Shown here: piece by piece, positions 24,477 through 37,129 of the stretch
Layout of the letters: each line of letters opens with the position of its first letter
Position numbering within the stretch: position 1 is the stretch's first letter
From: Diospyros lotus
Taxonomy: Eukaryota; Streptophyta; Magnoliopsida; Ericales; Ebenaceae
Length of the DNA stretch: 64,000 bases
Assembly: GCF_014633365.1 (NCBI RefSeq)
Contig: NC_068346.1
Coordinates: 11,739,030 to 11,803,029 of the forward strand
Direction: 5' to 3'
Notes under the pieces: generated by a model
Seen by the model: the letters and a program-made list of their open reading frames with translations, nothing else
What the model was told of the DNA's origin: nothing
Database searches by the model: none
Position numbers and translations under genes: made by a program

Positions 24477-26402
24477 CTTCTCCTCCTCTAGTCTGAGTAA
24501 GGAGAGTAATGATGAAAATAATTAAATAGAGTCCATGTTGGCCAACCCGACACTTAGTTGAAATTTCTCCCGAGCTATAATTTTTGTCATTATGTTAGCA
24601 AGGTTTTTATTAGTGTAGATATTTTCTAATATGAATTGATGTTCCTCCATTGTTAACTACAGCCAATGGTATCTTACATCAATGTGCTTTATGCACGAGT
24701 GATATATCATGTTCTTGCTCAAACTTAGAGCACTCTGACTGTCACAGTAAATTACAGTCTTTTCTAGTTTCATTCCCAATTGTTGAAGGAATCTTCTTAA
24801 CCAAAACATTTATTTTCTTGTTTCGGTCATGTTAACGTATTTCGCATCTGTTGTAGATAAGGCAACACACTTCTGCAATTTAGATTGCCACGATATAACT
24901 CCTTCTATAAAAGTGAATAAGAATCCTAAAGTAAATTTCCTACTATCCAGATCAGTTATATCTACATTTGTATATCCATTCAAAATTAGTTCAGACATTC
25001 CAAAACACAAGCACATTTTTGTACTACCGCTGAGATATCTCAAGATCTACTTCACAAACTTCCCAATGGTTTCTACTTGGGTTGAAAAGAAACCTACTGA
25101 TTACTCCTATTGCGTGAGCGATATCTGGATGGGTACTAATGGTGTGGTAACTGGTTTAACACTTTGCATGTTGAATCTTTCTAGAACCCGCTTCACATAT
25201 TTTTCCTGTGACAACCATAGTTTTTTAGCTTTACGGTCTCGTAAAATCTATATTCCCAGAATTTTCCTTACATGTCCTAAATATTTCATGTCGAATACTT
25301 TTGACAACTCATTTTTCAAATTACCAATCATCTCCGTGTCCTGTCCCACTATCAACATATCATCTACATCTAGCAAAAGAATAATGAATTTGCCACCTGG
25401 GAAACTTTTAAAATACACACAGTGATCTATGTTAGTTTTGGTATATATATGACTCATCATGAAAGAGTCAAAACTTCTTATACCACTATCTCGGAGTTTG
25501 TGTTAGTCCATACTAGCTTTTTTTCAATCTGCAAACCATGTGCTCCTTCCCTTTCTTTTCAAATCCTTCTAGTTGAACTATGTATATTTCTTCCTCCAAA
25601 TCACCATAGAGAAATGCAATCTTCACATTAAGTTGCTCAAGTTCTAGATTCAAGCTAGCTGTCAAACCCAATATTGTTCTAATAGAGCTAATTTTAACAA
25701 TTGGAGAGAAAATCTCATCAAAATTGATCCCTCGCTTTTGTCCAAAACCTTTCACAACTAAGTGAGCTTTAAACTTCACTACTTTGTTACAATCTCTCTT
25801 AAGTTTGAACATCCATTTGTTCTTTAAGGCTTTGCTACCTTCTGGAAGTTCCACAAGCTCATGAGTATTATATTTCTACAGGGAATTCATCTCATCCTGC
25901 ATGGATCTCACCTACTGGGATCTTATCTACTGGGTTCTATCCTTATGACTTTAAACTTCATCAAAGCTCTCTGGCTCCCCCTCATTAGTAAAAAGGATGT
26001 ATTCTAAACTAGGGTACTTGGAAGAAGGTTACTGCTCTCTCTCTCTTTCTCTTTGATCTTCTAAGTGGTGGTAGAGGGGGCTACTCCCCCTACTCAATAA
26101 CCTCATTATCATTTTCTACATCATCTGTATGGTCATTATCTGCCCTTAGCTAGCCATCAGTTTAATTATCATCTTGAGTACCATTATCAATTAGATTGGG
26201 CAAGGTCACCATAGGAACTAGATCTAGATCAATCAAGACTTCACTGCCACTAGACACTTTCTTTTCAGCTTTTTCAATATCATCAATGGTTTGATCTTTA
26301 ATGAATACTACATCGCGACTCTAAACGAGTTTCTTCTCAATCGGGTCATACAATCTGTAGCCAAATTCATTAAAACCATAACCGATAAAGATGCACTATC
26401 GT
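24477..26402 (-). pseudogene. Copia (Tork-like) integrase end, RT and RNase H
   Basis: From high to low coordinates: the integrase C-terminal motif CIFIGYGFNEFGYRLYDP (26395-26340) and an acidic linker; RT N-part at 25854-25513 (NKWMFKLKRD, then KARLVVKG-like KAHLVVKGFGQKRGINFDE); RT palm at 25460-25248; RNase H at 25043-24810 (SKLQKCVALSTTDAKYVNMT). The RT catalytic box reads LLLDVDDML where YVDD is usual, so Tyr is changed to Asp, and there are frame breaks at about 25500 and 25240. The gene is cut at 26402 by the LTR that starts at 26403; gag, protease and the rest of integrase are not found on the other side within the window. Confidence 0.85.
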
Positions 26403-27909
26403 TGTTAGATATAAGCCCTTAAGACCAGTTCTAGTGACACAATAGGGCTTGATCTTGTAATTCTTTAAACCTTCTTTAATGGCAAGTTTTATGTTTAATT
26501 TGAATTGCAATATGATTTGAATTGAACATACAAATATCCTTTAGTATAATAAGGAGTGGATACCATTCTTAATTGTTAAGAATAATCGAGACGGATAATC
26601 CACAATACGTTATACTATAAATATGTTCCTGGCCATAGAGTTCCTAACTTGGATAATTAGTAACTCACAAAGGCCGGCACATTGTCTTCCTCCTTATTCG
26701 GTATAAGATATCGAAAAACAAGATTGGTGGGTCTCGTACCACTCTGTATAAGATACAGAAGGAAGACGAGTGAGTGCTCGTTATAAGAACGAGTTCACTG
26801 AATGGGACTGTTAATATTGAATCACATGGGTTTTATCTCACGGGTCAATGATTCAATATTAACTATGGATTTGCATTAGTCCTTAGACTTGAGATGACAT
26901 GGGTATCTATGTGTTGGTGGATTAGGATATCAACGATATTATATGGTTGTCCTAATCAGGGATAGTCATACGTATCTATGTGCCTAGTTCAGTGACACAC
27001 GAGGTATGTGTGCATCAGACATGGAATCTATCATCTCGAGATATACGAGGAGGATATCCTATGCGATCCAGTGGTCACTTGACGATAAATCCTTAGCCGA
27101 GGTAATATGACGACGGAATTTGGATTCCGTAGAGGTTGTGTTATATTAGTCAAGTGTGATTATTGGATTTGGTCATACGACGAGATCGAGAGATTTGACC
27201 TGTTGACTGTGATCTCATATCTCGTCGGGATATAGTATGATAGAGGGATTGTATTGCAGGGCATCGTAATGTAAGGTTCACATTCCCGCTTCACATTAAA
27301 TTGGGTAATCATGACATATTGTTAGATATCACTCATGATTTACGAGAATTAATAATTGATTAATTCTCGTTGCCAATTTAATTGTGAATCTAGAAAGTCC
27401 CACACAATAGAAATCATTTTAAAAGAAAATGGGCAAATTTAGTAATTATGGAATTACTAAATTATAAGTGCAATTATTTAAGAAATAAGAATAATTAAAT
27501 AAGTAATATGATTATTTATTTAATTATTAATTTGGATTGGGCTTTTTGCTAGCACCTAAAGCCCGGCTCAATAGCACTTAGGGTTTTAGGGTTTTTTGTC
27601 TATAAATATAACATTAAACCCAGAATCCAAATTAATCAATTAGTTGAATCAAAACGGAAATTTTAGAGAAAATTTTTGAGTCCTTTTTTCTCTCAAGTCT
27701 ATTGAAGTCTTGATGATTTCGAGTGGACAGACTCGGCATCTCACATGTGGGAGATATCAGGCGAGTTATTGGCTATGAAATCAGATTTTGTTTCGAGGTA
27801 ACTTTTTGTTTTATGTCTTCGATTTAACCGTAAGATTTAAAAAATGTGATACCAACAAAATCATTATTTTTATTTTTCGCTGAGTATGATCAGATCATGT
27901 TTTCTAACA
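26403..27909 (+). repeat. 5' LTR of a copia-type element
   Basis: Runs TGTTAGATATAAGCCC...TTTTCTAACA with a 7-bp inverted terminus (TGTTAGA/TCTAACA), 1,507 bp, and is followed by a primer-binding site. It interrupts the minus-strand copia integrase at 26402/26403. A TATA-like ttgtctataaatataac lies near 27597 and probably marks the start of R. No second copy of this LTR is seen on the plus strand of the window, so the 3' LTR is missing or replaced. Confidence 0.8.
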
Positions 27910-27910
27910 G

Positions 27911-27923
27911 TGGTATCAGAGCC
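27911..27923 (+). promoter_or_regulatory. Primer-binding site (initiator tRNA-Met)
   Basis: Reads TGGTATCAGAGCC one base after the LTR terminus TCTAACA, the canonical plant LTR-retrotransposon minus-strand priming site. Confidence 0.92.
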
Positions 27924-29944
27924 ATCATTTTTCAAACTTATAGTTTTGATTTATATGTTTGTCGGATATCGTTTTGTGTTTTGAAATCATCTATTTATAT
28001 ATATATGATATATATATTAATCGGATGATGGAAAACGAAGTAAATATTTTGGTTTTGAAAGCCAAAAGGTTTTCTAGAATCAAAAAGGTTGTAGAACATA
28101 TATGATATATACATACATATATACATACGTTTGTGGGTTTGCTGGAAACTTTAAGAAAAAAATTTGCAAAAGTTGCAGATATGGGGAAGGAAGGCCGACT
28201 ATCGGCCATGGAAAGAGGGCCGCCGATGGCGGCGGCAGAGGCACCGCTGGGCGGTGCCATCACTGCTACTTGGAGGAGCAAGGGAGGGGCCAGATGCTGT
28301 GATCGGCGCCGCTAGCGGCACCCACGACCAAGGGTCGGGCTGCTGCGCAGCGCGGCCGCCGTCCCTGTCGTTGCTAGCGACAGTGGCCGTTGGGTGGCCA
28401 CCAGAAAGGGAAGCCACAGCCTGGGGCAGTGGCGTGCGGGTGCGCGACGAGGGCATAGTTCGCGGCCACCTAGGGCGGCATGTGCCCGCACAACGCGGGC
28501 TAGGCCCGCATCCCCTTTGCTAGGCCGTGGGCCTGGCTCGCGAGTGCGGCCTTGGCCGCGTTCATGGGCCAGGCCTTGGCCCAGCCACGCGGCCTACATG
28601 GCTGCGTGCCTTGAGTCGGCGGCCACGCGCGTGCGCCCATGGCGTGCGTTGCCGCCCGTGGCCGCACTTGCACGCGCACGTGCGGCCTACCCTCCATTTT
28701 CCCCATTTTTTTGTTTTTAATTTATTTTAAATATTTTCCAGCAAATTAAATTTCAAAAAATATATATATATATTTTTCCAAAGCACTTAAGGTATAAATG
28801 TTATACCTATGCCCGACAATCATATAAATTTTATAATATACTTTTAATTGTTAAATAGCATGTTGTGGATGCCTTATCACATATCGGTATTTGTCATGGA
28901 CTTAGGACATTACATAGATGATGTATGTGTTATGTGGATGTATGGATTGTTTATTTGACGGCTTGCGTGCCAAGATTTGCCGTTTTTTGGATAACGGTTG
29001 TAAAATTAATTGTTTAATTTTATTTTCACTTTTATTCTATTGTAAAAGTAGTTTATAGTAAATGTAAAAACGAGGATTCAATCGATGGAGGCACGACGTG
29101 GAATAGAGTCATCAAAGGTGAAACAATCGAAGAAATGAAGACCCTATATAAACGAGTTATGCTTGTAATAGTTATAAGCAATTTTCTTTTTATGCACCCA
29201 CATATGCACTGCACGTTTCCAATGGCTGGAATTGTGCCTAGAATGCATGTTTGAGTCCATGACTATATCGACTACTTTATGCAATGTTTATTTTACATAG
29301 TTGATGTATGATGATTAAAACGTTGCATGTGTAAAGTGAGACCTAAAATTAGACCAAAAATCTCCCATTTTATAAAATTAAGTTGTAACCGGTTAGACCT
29401 TAAAGAGTTAAGGCAATTTAATCAGGGCTCTCCATCACAGTAGAGATTAGGGCATTTTGATTTGTGTGTTGACCGGCTATGGATACATAGGGGTTGCACA
29501 CTGGTTAAAATGTTTTTAATTTCTATTTATCATTTGATGAGATGGGGATGCACAAATATTGAGACCCAAGAACCTATTATGTGAGGGGATCGATATTCAA
29601 CTGTGTAGACTTATCAGCGTGATGGTATAATTTAACCATGTTCAATTGCCAAGAAACTATCATGTGAGGTACATTGGACTGGGAGCCAAAATAATATTTG
29701 GGCCGTGCATAAGATGCACTGGACAAGAGTTGTCCACTTATTGAATTTGTTATTCCAAGAATCTATTATGTGAGGAGTAATAAGTTTGATAAGAATCCAA
29801 ATACCCACTGGAATTCATGCCAACGTGAATTTGTATTTTCCTTTATTGGGAGTAAGGAATCTGAAAAACTTAGTGAGAGGCACTGTTTGATTTAAAGACC
29901 AAAATTAAATAGTTAAGGAATACAAGATATCTAATAATCTATTT
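27924..29944 (+). other. Long untranslated leader of the copia-type element
   Basis: No gag is recognisable. 28180-28705 is strikingly GC-rich (repeated gcggccg, ggccacg and cccatgg words) between AT-rich flanks, and gives overlapping open frames on both strands that are composition artefacts. 29330-29940 has imperfect repeats of 'aagaa(c/t)(c/t)tat(t/c)atgtgagg' (near 29569, 29650, 29757). The block resembles a non-autonomous, LARD-like interior. Confidence 0.5.
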
Positions 29945-31890
29945 ATTTTCTGTAGATACATCAAATGGCTTCACTGCACCCACTTACTAGAACAAAATGA
30001 GGTAGTTGAAAAGAAAAATAGATCTTTACAAGAAATGGCTAAGAATTATGCTATGTGACAAAATTCTTTTTAGTCTAAGCCATTAACACCTCATGCTATA
30101 TGTTGAATAGGATTTCTATAGAGTTTATATTAAAGAAAACCCCTATGCATAATAAACCAAATATTCCATATTTTCATGTTTTTTGTAGTACATGTTTTAT
30201 CCTTAACAGTGGTAAAAACTCTTTAGGAAAGATTTGATGTTTAGAGTGATGAAAGAATTTTCTTAAGATATTCTTACTCAAAGTAAAGCATATAGAGTAT
30301 TTAATAATAGGACTCTAACAGTAGAAGAATCTATTCTAGTTATAGTTAATTATGTGAGGGTTGAAGTTCCAAAACCCAAGGAAGGTGGTGATAAAGAATT
30401 AGGATAAAGATTTGAAAAATTCTCAATAGATCAAAAGAATCTATCAAATGATATTATGTTTAAATGCTTAATGAAGAAAATGTAGCTCATGAAGAGAGAA
30501 AATCATTATTTCTAAGAGAGAATATGGGCAAGATGATGAGATCATAGAAGATCATTCTGAAGAAATAAGGACTAGATTATCTATTTAGAATGAATGTCAA
30601 TGTGCTGCTTTATATCTCAAGTAGAGTTAAAAAGCATTAAGGAAGTCTTGAATGATGAAAATTGGATCATTGCCACGAAGAGCTAAATCAATTTGAAATA
30701 AATAAAATGTGGCAATTGGTTTCAAGACCTAAGGATCACCCAACCATAGTAATCAAATGGGTGTTTAGGAACAAAATAGATGATAGTGGAATGGTTGTTA
30801 AAAACAAAGCTAGATTAATATCTCAAGGATGCAGTTAAGAAAAATGGATTGTCTATGATGAAATCTATGCCCCTACAGTAAGATTGGAAGTCTTATGAAT
30901 GTTGTTGGCATTTGCATGCCACAAGAACCTTAAGCTATTTCAAATGAATGTTAAAAATGTCTTTTGAATGGATATATGGAACAAACTCTTGTTTTTGAGA
31001 ATTCTCAATGAAAGGGTCATATGTTCAAATTTACAAAAAAAGTATGTGATTTAAAACAAGCCCTTAAGTCATGACATGAAAGTCCTAGCAAGTTTATTCT
31101 AGAGGAAGAATCTAAAAGATGTCAAATAGATATAACATTACTCTAAGCCTCATAGCAAGGACATTTTATGAATCTACAAATAATCTATGTAGATAACACT
31201 TTATTCAAATCCTCAAATAAATCCCTATGGAATCAAATTGTCAATATAATGCCAAGGGAAATTTGAAATGAGCATAATGGGAAAGTTAAAAACTCTTCTA
31301 AAGATTGCAATCTAGGCAAGAAGATAAAAGAATTTATATATCTCTTCAAAAATAAATCTTTTTAAGAAATCTAATTTTCTTCAAAAGCAAATTAGTAGCC
31401 ACTTAAAAGAGTAGTACATCACGCCTAGACAATCATGAGAAATGCCAAATGGTGGAAAATGAGCTATATAGACATATGATTGGACCATTGCTATATTTGA
31501 TAGCTAGTAGGATGAGCATCATGTTTAGTATTTGCCTATATGCTAGATTTTAATTCAATCCTAAGAAATCCCATCTTAGAGGCAAAATAGCTAAAAAGAA
31601 CACTAGTGATCCATGACAAGTTATAAGAAATTTCCTAGTGTCTTTGTTTAGAAGGAAGTGAATTTCAATTCCATTCTCTTTCACTAAAAGTGATTATATA
31701 GTTGCTCGAATCCTATGGATGGAACAAAAAGACTATGGCATAAATCCCCACAATATTCCAAATCAAATGTGCCAATACAAATGCTATAGCCTTAGCAAAA
31801 ATTCAGGGAATCTTGCTTAAAAAGAAAATATCAATTGGTATCATGTCCAAATCTATTGGAAATCAAACTCTACATAAATCCCTATCAATT
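29945..31890 (+). pseudogene. SIRE/Maximus-like copia pol relic
   Basis: The integrase core end near 29998 reads EVVEKKNRSLQEMAKNYAM, then a stop. RT near 30700-30900 reads RPKDHPTIVIKWVFRNKIDD, KNKARLISQGCS and later MLLAFACHKNLKLFQMNVKN. The RNase H region at 31460-31800 reads GPLLYLIASR and WMEQKDYGINPHNIPN. The wording RPKDHP...IKWVFRNK is typical of SIRE-type RTs. Stops and shifts are frequent and no YVDD box is readable. Gag and protease are absent; what precedes 29945 is the leader of a different LTR family. Confidence 0.75.
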
Positions 31891-33097
31891 CTTGAGTTCA
31901 AGTGATTTCATCTGAAGAAGTTTCAAATCATAACATTCTATTTCGAAACACAATTTCCAGAATATTTTATTTCGAAACCTTTGATTCAAAGAAGTTTAGA
32001 TCCTTCATGTCTCTCAAATCTATCATTGGTAAAATCAAAGGGCTTCGCCGTCAATCTCTTAGATCTCAAAAAAATTGATGAATGGTATATTCTTGATGGC
32101 ATATAGTATTCATGTCTTGAATAATTTATAATGCTATTTTTCTTGTATGAAATAACTTGATTATCTTTGTGTGACAAATGAATACTTGAGTATGAAATCA
32201 TGCTTTATTTGCTAAAGGATCATCTTGCTTTTGGAAGTTATCTATATGTAATGATCCTATGTGATTACAAGTATGGCTAAGATTATCAAAAGACAAATGC
32301 ATGTTCTTAAAACCTATCCTTAATATGTCTTGCATTAAATCTGCCATAACTTGTTTAGATTTATGTTTTTGGATGACCACTTATTCTTTGAATATATATA
32401 TATATTTCTAGTTCATTCCTCAAACTTATGATCATTGTCATATTTTACTCTTGCAAAAATCATTTGAATTAAGACAAATTGCTATTCTATTTTTATATGA
32501 AAAATGTCTCTATATCTTAAAACATCTCGTCTAAGTTTAAGGGGGAGTCTTTTTCAAAGAGAGTCTTTCTATTTGCTTGAAATGATTTATTTCACTCCTA
32601 TATTGATCATTTAATGTATATGCCTCTTATATGATGAATGGCTATGCATTTGATCTAGTGCTTTGATTGTTTAAATATGAGTGATTTCTTGAAAAGATAT
32701 AGATCGGCTCTAATATAATCATGAGTATGCAATATGGTATGAATTTTTTTTAATTTTGGCATCTCATGAATAAGGTTTCTATATATGGCATGTGCTAAAA
32801 AATCTTCTATAATGTTAATTATGCCATCTTAAAGGGGAGCTATCTCTAGTTTTTTTTTTTTTTTTAAAGAAACATTGAAAAAGTCTTAAGATTTATGAAC
32901 TCGTTTGAAATGTTTTTATTTTGAAGTTTTTCAAACTATCGTTAAAGGAGAGTTGAAAATGGGGAGAGAGATTATCTTTTGGTTTAAGGAGGAGTCTATT
33001 TTTTTTCAAAAGCCTTACCTTTTTGATTTATGACAAAAAGGGGGAGAGATTTATTGAAATTGATTTTAAGTTTTGTCATCCTCAAAAAGAGGGAGAA
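31891..33097 (+). other. SIRE-like 3' region with repeated polypurine tracts
   Basis: Non-coding or too decayed to read. In SIRE-type elements an env-like frame can follow pol, but I see no preserved frame here. Several polypurine runs occur: aagggggag (32539-32547), aaggggag (32832), aaggaggag (32986), aaaaagggggagaga (33034-33048) and aaaaagagggagaa (33084-33097); the last directly precedes the LTR and is the likely plus-strand primer. Confidence 0.55.
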
Positions 33098-34867
33098 TGT
33101 TGTTTTACTTTTATACACTTAGTTTTGATGATGAAAAATAATATTTTATTTAATCCCTAAGTCATGAATCAAGGTTGTGGTTTTCAACATAAATCAATTT
33201 CAATATCAATTATTATTTTGTGAGAATGAAAACCAAATGAATTTCAAGTATTGAGATTTCAAAGTTATATTTTTCTAAGTCTGGAAGGTTAGCACCTTAT
33301 AAGGAGACATATATGAAAATGTTTTCTTTTAAAAAAACTAACTCTCGGTAATTCAATAGCTAACATTCATTAGTGATAAAATGATTTTTAACTAATTTTT
33401 CAAGAAATAAAAAGTGTATATCTTGGAGGTGGTAAAATCGCAAAATCTTAAGTTCCTACTAAAACCCAAATTCTACTTTTTTATTTTTATGGATTTTGAT
33501 TTTTTAGATATTTTTATTGAATCCAAATGGGGGTACTTTCTTATTTACATTTATGTATTAAAGTAAATTAAAGGTAAAATATAAATCAAACAAAATGAGG
33601 ACATTTACTTAAACTAAAGAAATGTAAATATGTGGTGATGTTTTGTATCAATCAAGTGTGCTTCTACATGTTATCTGTTAAGTTCTTAGATTTTCCAAAT
33701 GGATAGTCGACTATGTTGTTTAGTGCTGTCGACTATGCCTACATAATAGTCGACTATGTTATAAGGATAGTCGACTATGCATAAGGATAGTCGACTATGC
33801 ATGTTTAATTTGTCGACTATGCTTGTTTAATTTGTCGACTATATATGGCCTTTGTCGACTATTTTTCATTATGTCAACTATCATATAAGCATAGTCAACT
33901 ATTGTTTTTCTTCTGTCGACTATGTTTGTTCATGATATTCAAAATTTTCTTTGTATTTTTTATCTGTCGACTATGAGAAGTTTTGGTTGAGCAATAGTCG
34001 ACTATGCTTTCTTGTCTGTCAATTATGCCTAGTTTTATTTGAAGAAATAATCGACTAACCCATTTTATCTGTCGACTGTTTGTTTCTCATAAATCAATAA
34101 CAGCTAGTTTTTCAAACTCCAACGGTCATAAAACGGCTAGTTTTGGGCAAAGCTCTTGGGATGCTTATATATACACATCAAAGATGATCAAGAGAAGACT
34201 AATGGATGGAAACGAGTTGATCTAGAGATTGTAAGTCATTTTATTCGAGCTTACAGTGTTTATGCTGTCGTTGTTATATTTTTCTCTCCAAGGCTTCGTT
34301 GTTCTATCATTGTAAATTTATTATTAAGCCTTATTTTCATTGTGAGAGAACTTGTAACTAAGAGTGTTAACTCTTAGCTTCTCTCTTTCATTTGTATCGT
34401 TTTTATTTTCCTAGCTTATTATGCAAGAGGACTTGCTGTTTGAAGCAAGGGGTTGAAATTCCTAGCTTGTGTAGCTAAAGGGCCCATTTGAGTAGGAGGT
34501 TTTGTAATTTCTAGTCTTGGACTAGAGGACCTACTTGGTTTAAGTAGGGGGTTTTAGTGGATGGTTTGAAAAATCCTTAGTGAGGAGCTAAGGTAGTGGA
34601 TTAGGCTTGGGTTAAGCCAAACCACTATAAATCCTTGTGTTTTATTGTGCTTGTGTTCTTGTATATATTTATCTTTCCAAGCATTTCATTATTCCTCACT
34701 CGGTTCACATGTTTATCTTTGTTCATTTGTCATTTCTATGCTTTACGCTTTAAAACTCTAAAACCTCAATCTGTATCAAAAAGTTTTTCAAGTTCTATCA
34801 ATTAAGTTTTTAAAATAACCAATTCACCCCCCTCTTGATGTGTGCCATAGCATCTCTCGGTCTAACA
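33098..34867 (+). repeat. 3' LTR of the SIRE/Maximus-like element
   Basis: Starts TGTTGTTTTACTT after the polypurine tract and ends GGTCTAACA at 34867, 1,770 bp. The C-run 'ttcacccccctcttg' near the 3' end is typical of this lineage. A TATA-like gcttatatatacac is at 34159. The U3 portion has the GTCGACTAT repeat array. The right flank is MULE coding sequence, so the LTR lies within a MULE relic. Confidence 0.75.
33704..34080. repeat. Dispersed array of the GTCGACTAT motif
   Basis: About 16 copies in 377 bp. Five have the full palindromic core ATAGTCGACTAT (near 33704, 33747, 33768, 33788, 33993); others have only the right half (t/c)tGTCGACTAT; a few are mutated (gtcaactat, gtcaattat, atcgacta). 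Spacing is irregular, roughly 20-50 bp. The array lies 80-450 bp upstream of the LTR's TATA-like box. Confidence 0.92.
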
Positions 34868-35071
34868 GGACATAACAATATTGGTTGCCCTAATGAATGG
34901 ACTTCCTCCATTGGAGAGTCTAGCACAACCACTACTCCGAAATCCAGGGCCGCTACAAGGGCAAGCTGGAAATGCAGCATTTACAAAGAGACTAGACACA
35001 CTTGTCGTCGATGCCCTGTACAATTGAGAAATTCAGGTGATGATAATATTGGCAATGATGTAGACAATTAA
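34868..35071 (+). pseudogene. MULE transposase C-terminal scrap
   Basis: From 34868, directly after the SIRE-like LTR, the frame reads GHNNIGCPNEW, a linker, then KCSIYKETRHTCRRCP, a decayed CCHC knuckle (CSxCxxxGHxxRxCP) like that at the C-terminus of MuDR-type transposases. It stops at 35071. The catalytic part would be left of the LTR and is not found in the window. Confidence 0.5.
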
Positions 35072-35391
35072 TAGACATGAACTCATTCAAGTATGATATA
35101 ATGTCGTCACTTCTGTTATTAATAGTTGTGAGATCATTTGAAGAATAACATGTTTTTTTACTCGCATTTACAGTGTTAATGAATTTTTTGTTGACCATAT
35201 AATCCTCTGTGTTTCAGCAATGCTCAAAAATCATTGTCATGCGACAAAAAAGGATGACACAACATCAATCAAATCTACATACAGAAATGAATATTGTTTT
35301 TTATATTATTCTTTGAATTGAAATTTATTCATATTTTACCAATTATAATCTTTTAGTTTCCTTCACCTAAACTTGTAATTGATGATTGACA

Positions 35392-35440
35392 GGTTGTGTG
35401 GTAGTATGTTGTTCAGAGAGACTGAGTCTCTATTGTAGTT
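35392..35440 (+). repeat. Inverted-repeat end with palindrome AGAGACTGAGTCTCT
   Basis: The sequence ggttgtgtggtagtatgttg followed by agagagactgagtctc matches the reverse complement of 41829-41875 (gagactcagtctc...catactatcaccacaacc) over about 45 bp. This gives a 6.5-kb interval bounded by inverted repeats. Without the other MULE ends I cannot say whether these are true transposon termini. Confidence 0.6.
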
Positions 35441-35492
35441 TCAATGGCCAGGAAACAAGGGAGACTTTGTGGAAATTTGTTGAAATTTGAAT

Positions 35493-36885
35493 TACTAACA
35501 ACATGGGATCAAGATGATGTAATGATAATTACTTTACCCAAAAATAAAATTTTAATTTTTAAACAATAATATATTTTTGGAACTATTAGGTAACTTGAAA
35601 AAAATCCAATGGAAAAAAAAGAGCTTAAAATTAAAATCGGGTTTTGTGGGTAACACAACCCGATGCCCGGGTTTGGTTGCCAACGAAACCCAGTTTTTAA
35701 ATATTTCAATTTTTTATTATTATTACTATAAATTAGTGAATTCCATTAGCACTAAAATGATTTATTTTTCCGTTTCTTGGATTAATTGAATGTATAAATC
35801 ATAACAAATAGCAATATCTTTGACTTGGTGTGTGACCAATATTAACACAATCAATACATGATCAAGTGTTATAACTACTAACAACATGGGACCAAGATGC
35901 TGTAATGATAATTATTTTACTCGAAAATAAAAATGTAATTTTTAAAGAATAATATATTTTTAGGACTATTAGATAATTTGAAAAAATCCAATGAAAAAAA
36001 AAGATCTTAAAATTAAAATCAGGTTTTGTGGGAAACAAAACCAAATGCCTGGGTTTGGTTGCCAACAAAACTCGATTTTAAATATATCAATTTTTTTTAT
36101 TATTATTACTATAAATTAGTGGGTTCCATTAGCACTAAAATGATTTCTTTTTCCATTTCTCAAGTTAATTGAATGTATAAATCACAATAAATAGCAATAT
36201 CTTTGACTTGGTGTGTGGCCAATATCAACGACTTGGTGTGTGGCCAATATCAACACAACTAATGCATGATCAAGTGTTATAACTATTAACAACATGGGAC
36301 CAAGATGATGTAATGATAATAAATTTACCCAAAAATAAAACTATAATTTTTAAACAATAATATATTTTTGGGACTATTGGGTAATTTGAAAAAATCCAAT
36401 CCAATGGCCAAACAAATAAAAAAATAAAGCTTAAAATTAAAACTAGGTTTTGTGGGCAACAAAACCTGTTGCCTAGGTTTGATTGCCAATGAAATTCGAT
36501 TTTTAAATATTTTATTTTTTTATTATTACTATAAATTAGTGGATTCCATTAACACTAAAATGATTTCTTTTTCAGTTTCACGAGTTAATTGAATGTACAA
36601 ATCATAACAAATAGCGAGTTAGTTGACTTGGTGTGTGACCAATATCAACATAACCAATGCATGATCAAGTGTTATAACTACTAACAACATGAGATCAAGA
36701 TGATGTAATGATATTAAATTTACTCAAAAATAAAACTGTAATTTTAAACAATAATATATTTTTGGAACTATTGGGTAACTTGAAAAAATCCAATCCGATG
36801 GAAAAAAAAAAGATAGCCTAAAATTAAATTAAAATTGGGTTTTGTGGGCAACAAAACCCGGTCACCGGGCAACAAAATCTCATAA
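35493..36885 (+). repeat. Tandem array of about 395-bp units (4 copies)
   Basis: Units begin near 35493, 35877, 36285 and 36680 (periods 384, 408, 395). Each has ctaacaacatgggacc, aagatgatgtaatgat, taataTATTTTTGG, actattgggtaacttg and a G/C-rich core gggttttgtgggcaacaaaaccc. The fourth unit is cut at about 36885. Two or three further partial copies lie at 41205-41660 in the same orientation. Confidence 0.9.
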
Positions 36886-37129
36886 GAATTCACAAGGCAT
36901 AATGGTATCTCTATCTATTATCGAACCTTATGTTGTTTATTACCATGTGATAATTCATATTGAATCTCTCAAAAGCAATATAAATCACAAACATGCTTTA
37001 ATGGTTGTTAAGCATCAAAACGGATTAAGGGTATAATAAATAATCAACCAAAACAACAAAAATACATCTAAAACCAAATAACATTAAATTAAACTAACAA
37101 TGAATGAGGTTTCATCATTCACCCTAACT
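36886..37129. other. Short spacer without gene
   Basis: AT-rich; no family features. It lies between the truncated fourth repeat unit and the C-terminal end of the PF20167 gene. Confidence 0.4.

Noticed and set aside
28164..28730. Several overlapping open frames on both strands (up to 119 codons)
   Set aside because: They follow from high GC content in a retroelement leader; no frame has family features.
33704..34080. Regularly recurring palindrome that looks like a CRISPR-type array
   Set aside because: Spacing is irregular, the motif is only 9-12 bp, and it lies in the U3 of a plant LTR.
34835..35071. Reading the MULE scrap from ATG 34835
   Set aside because: The first 33 bases belong to the end of the SIRE-like LTR; MULE-like sequence starts at 34868.
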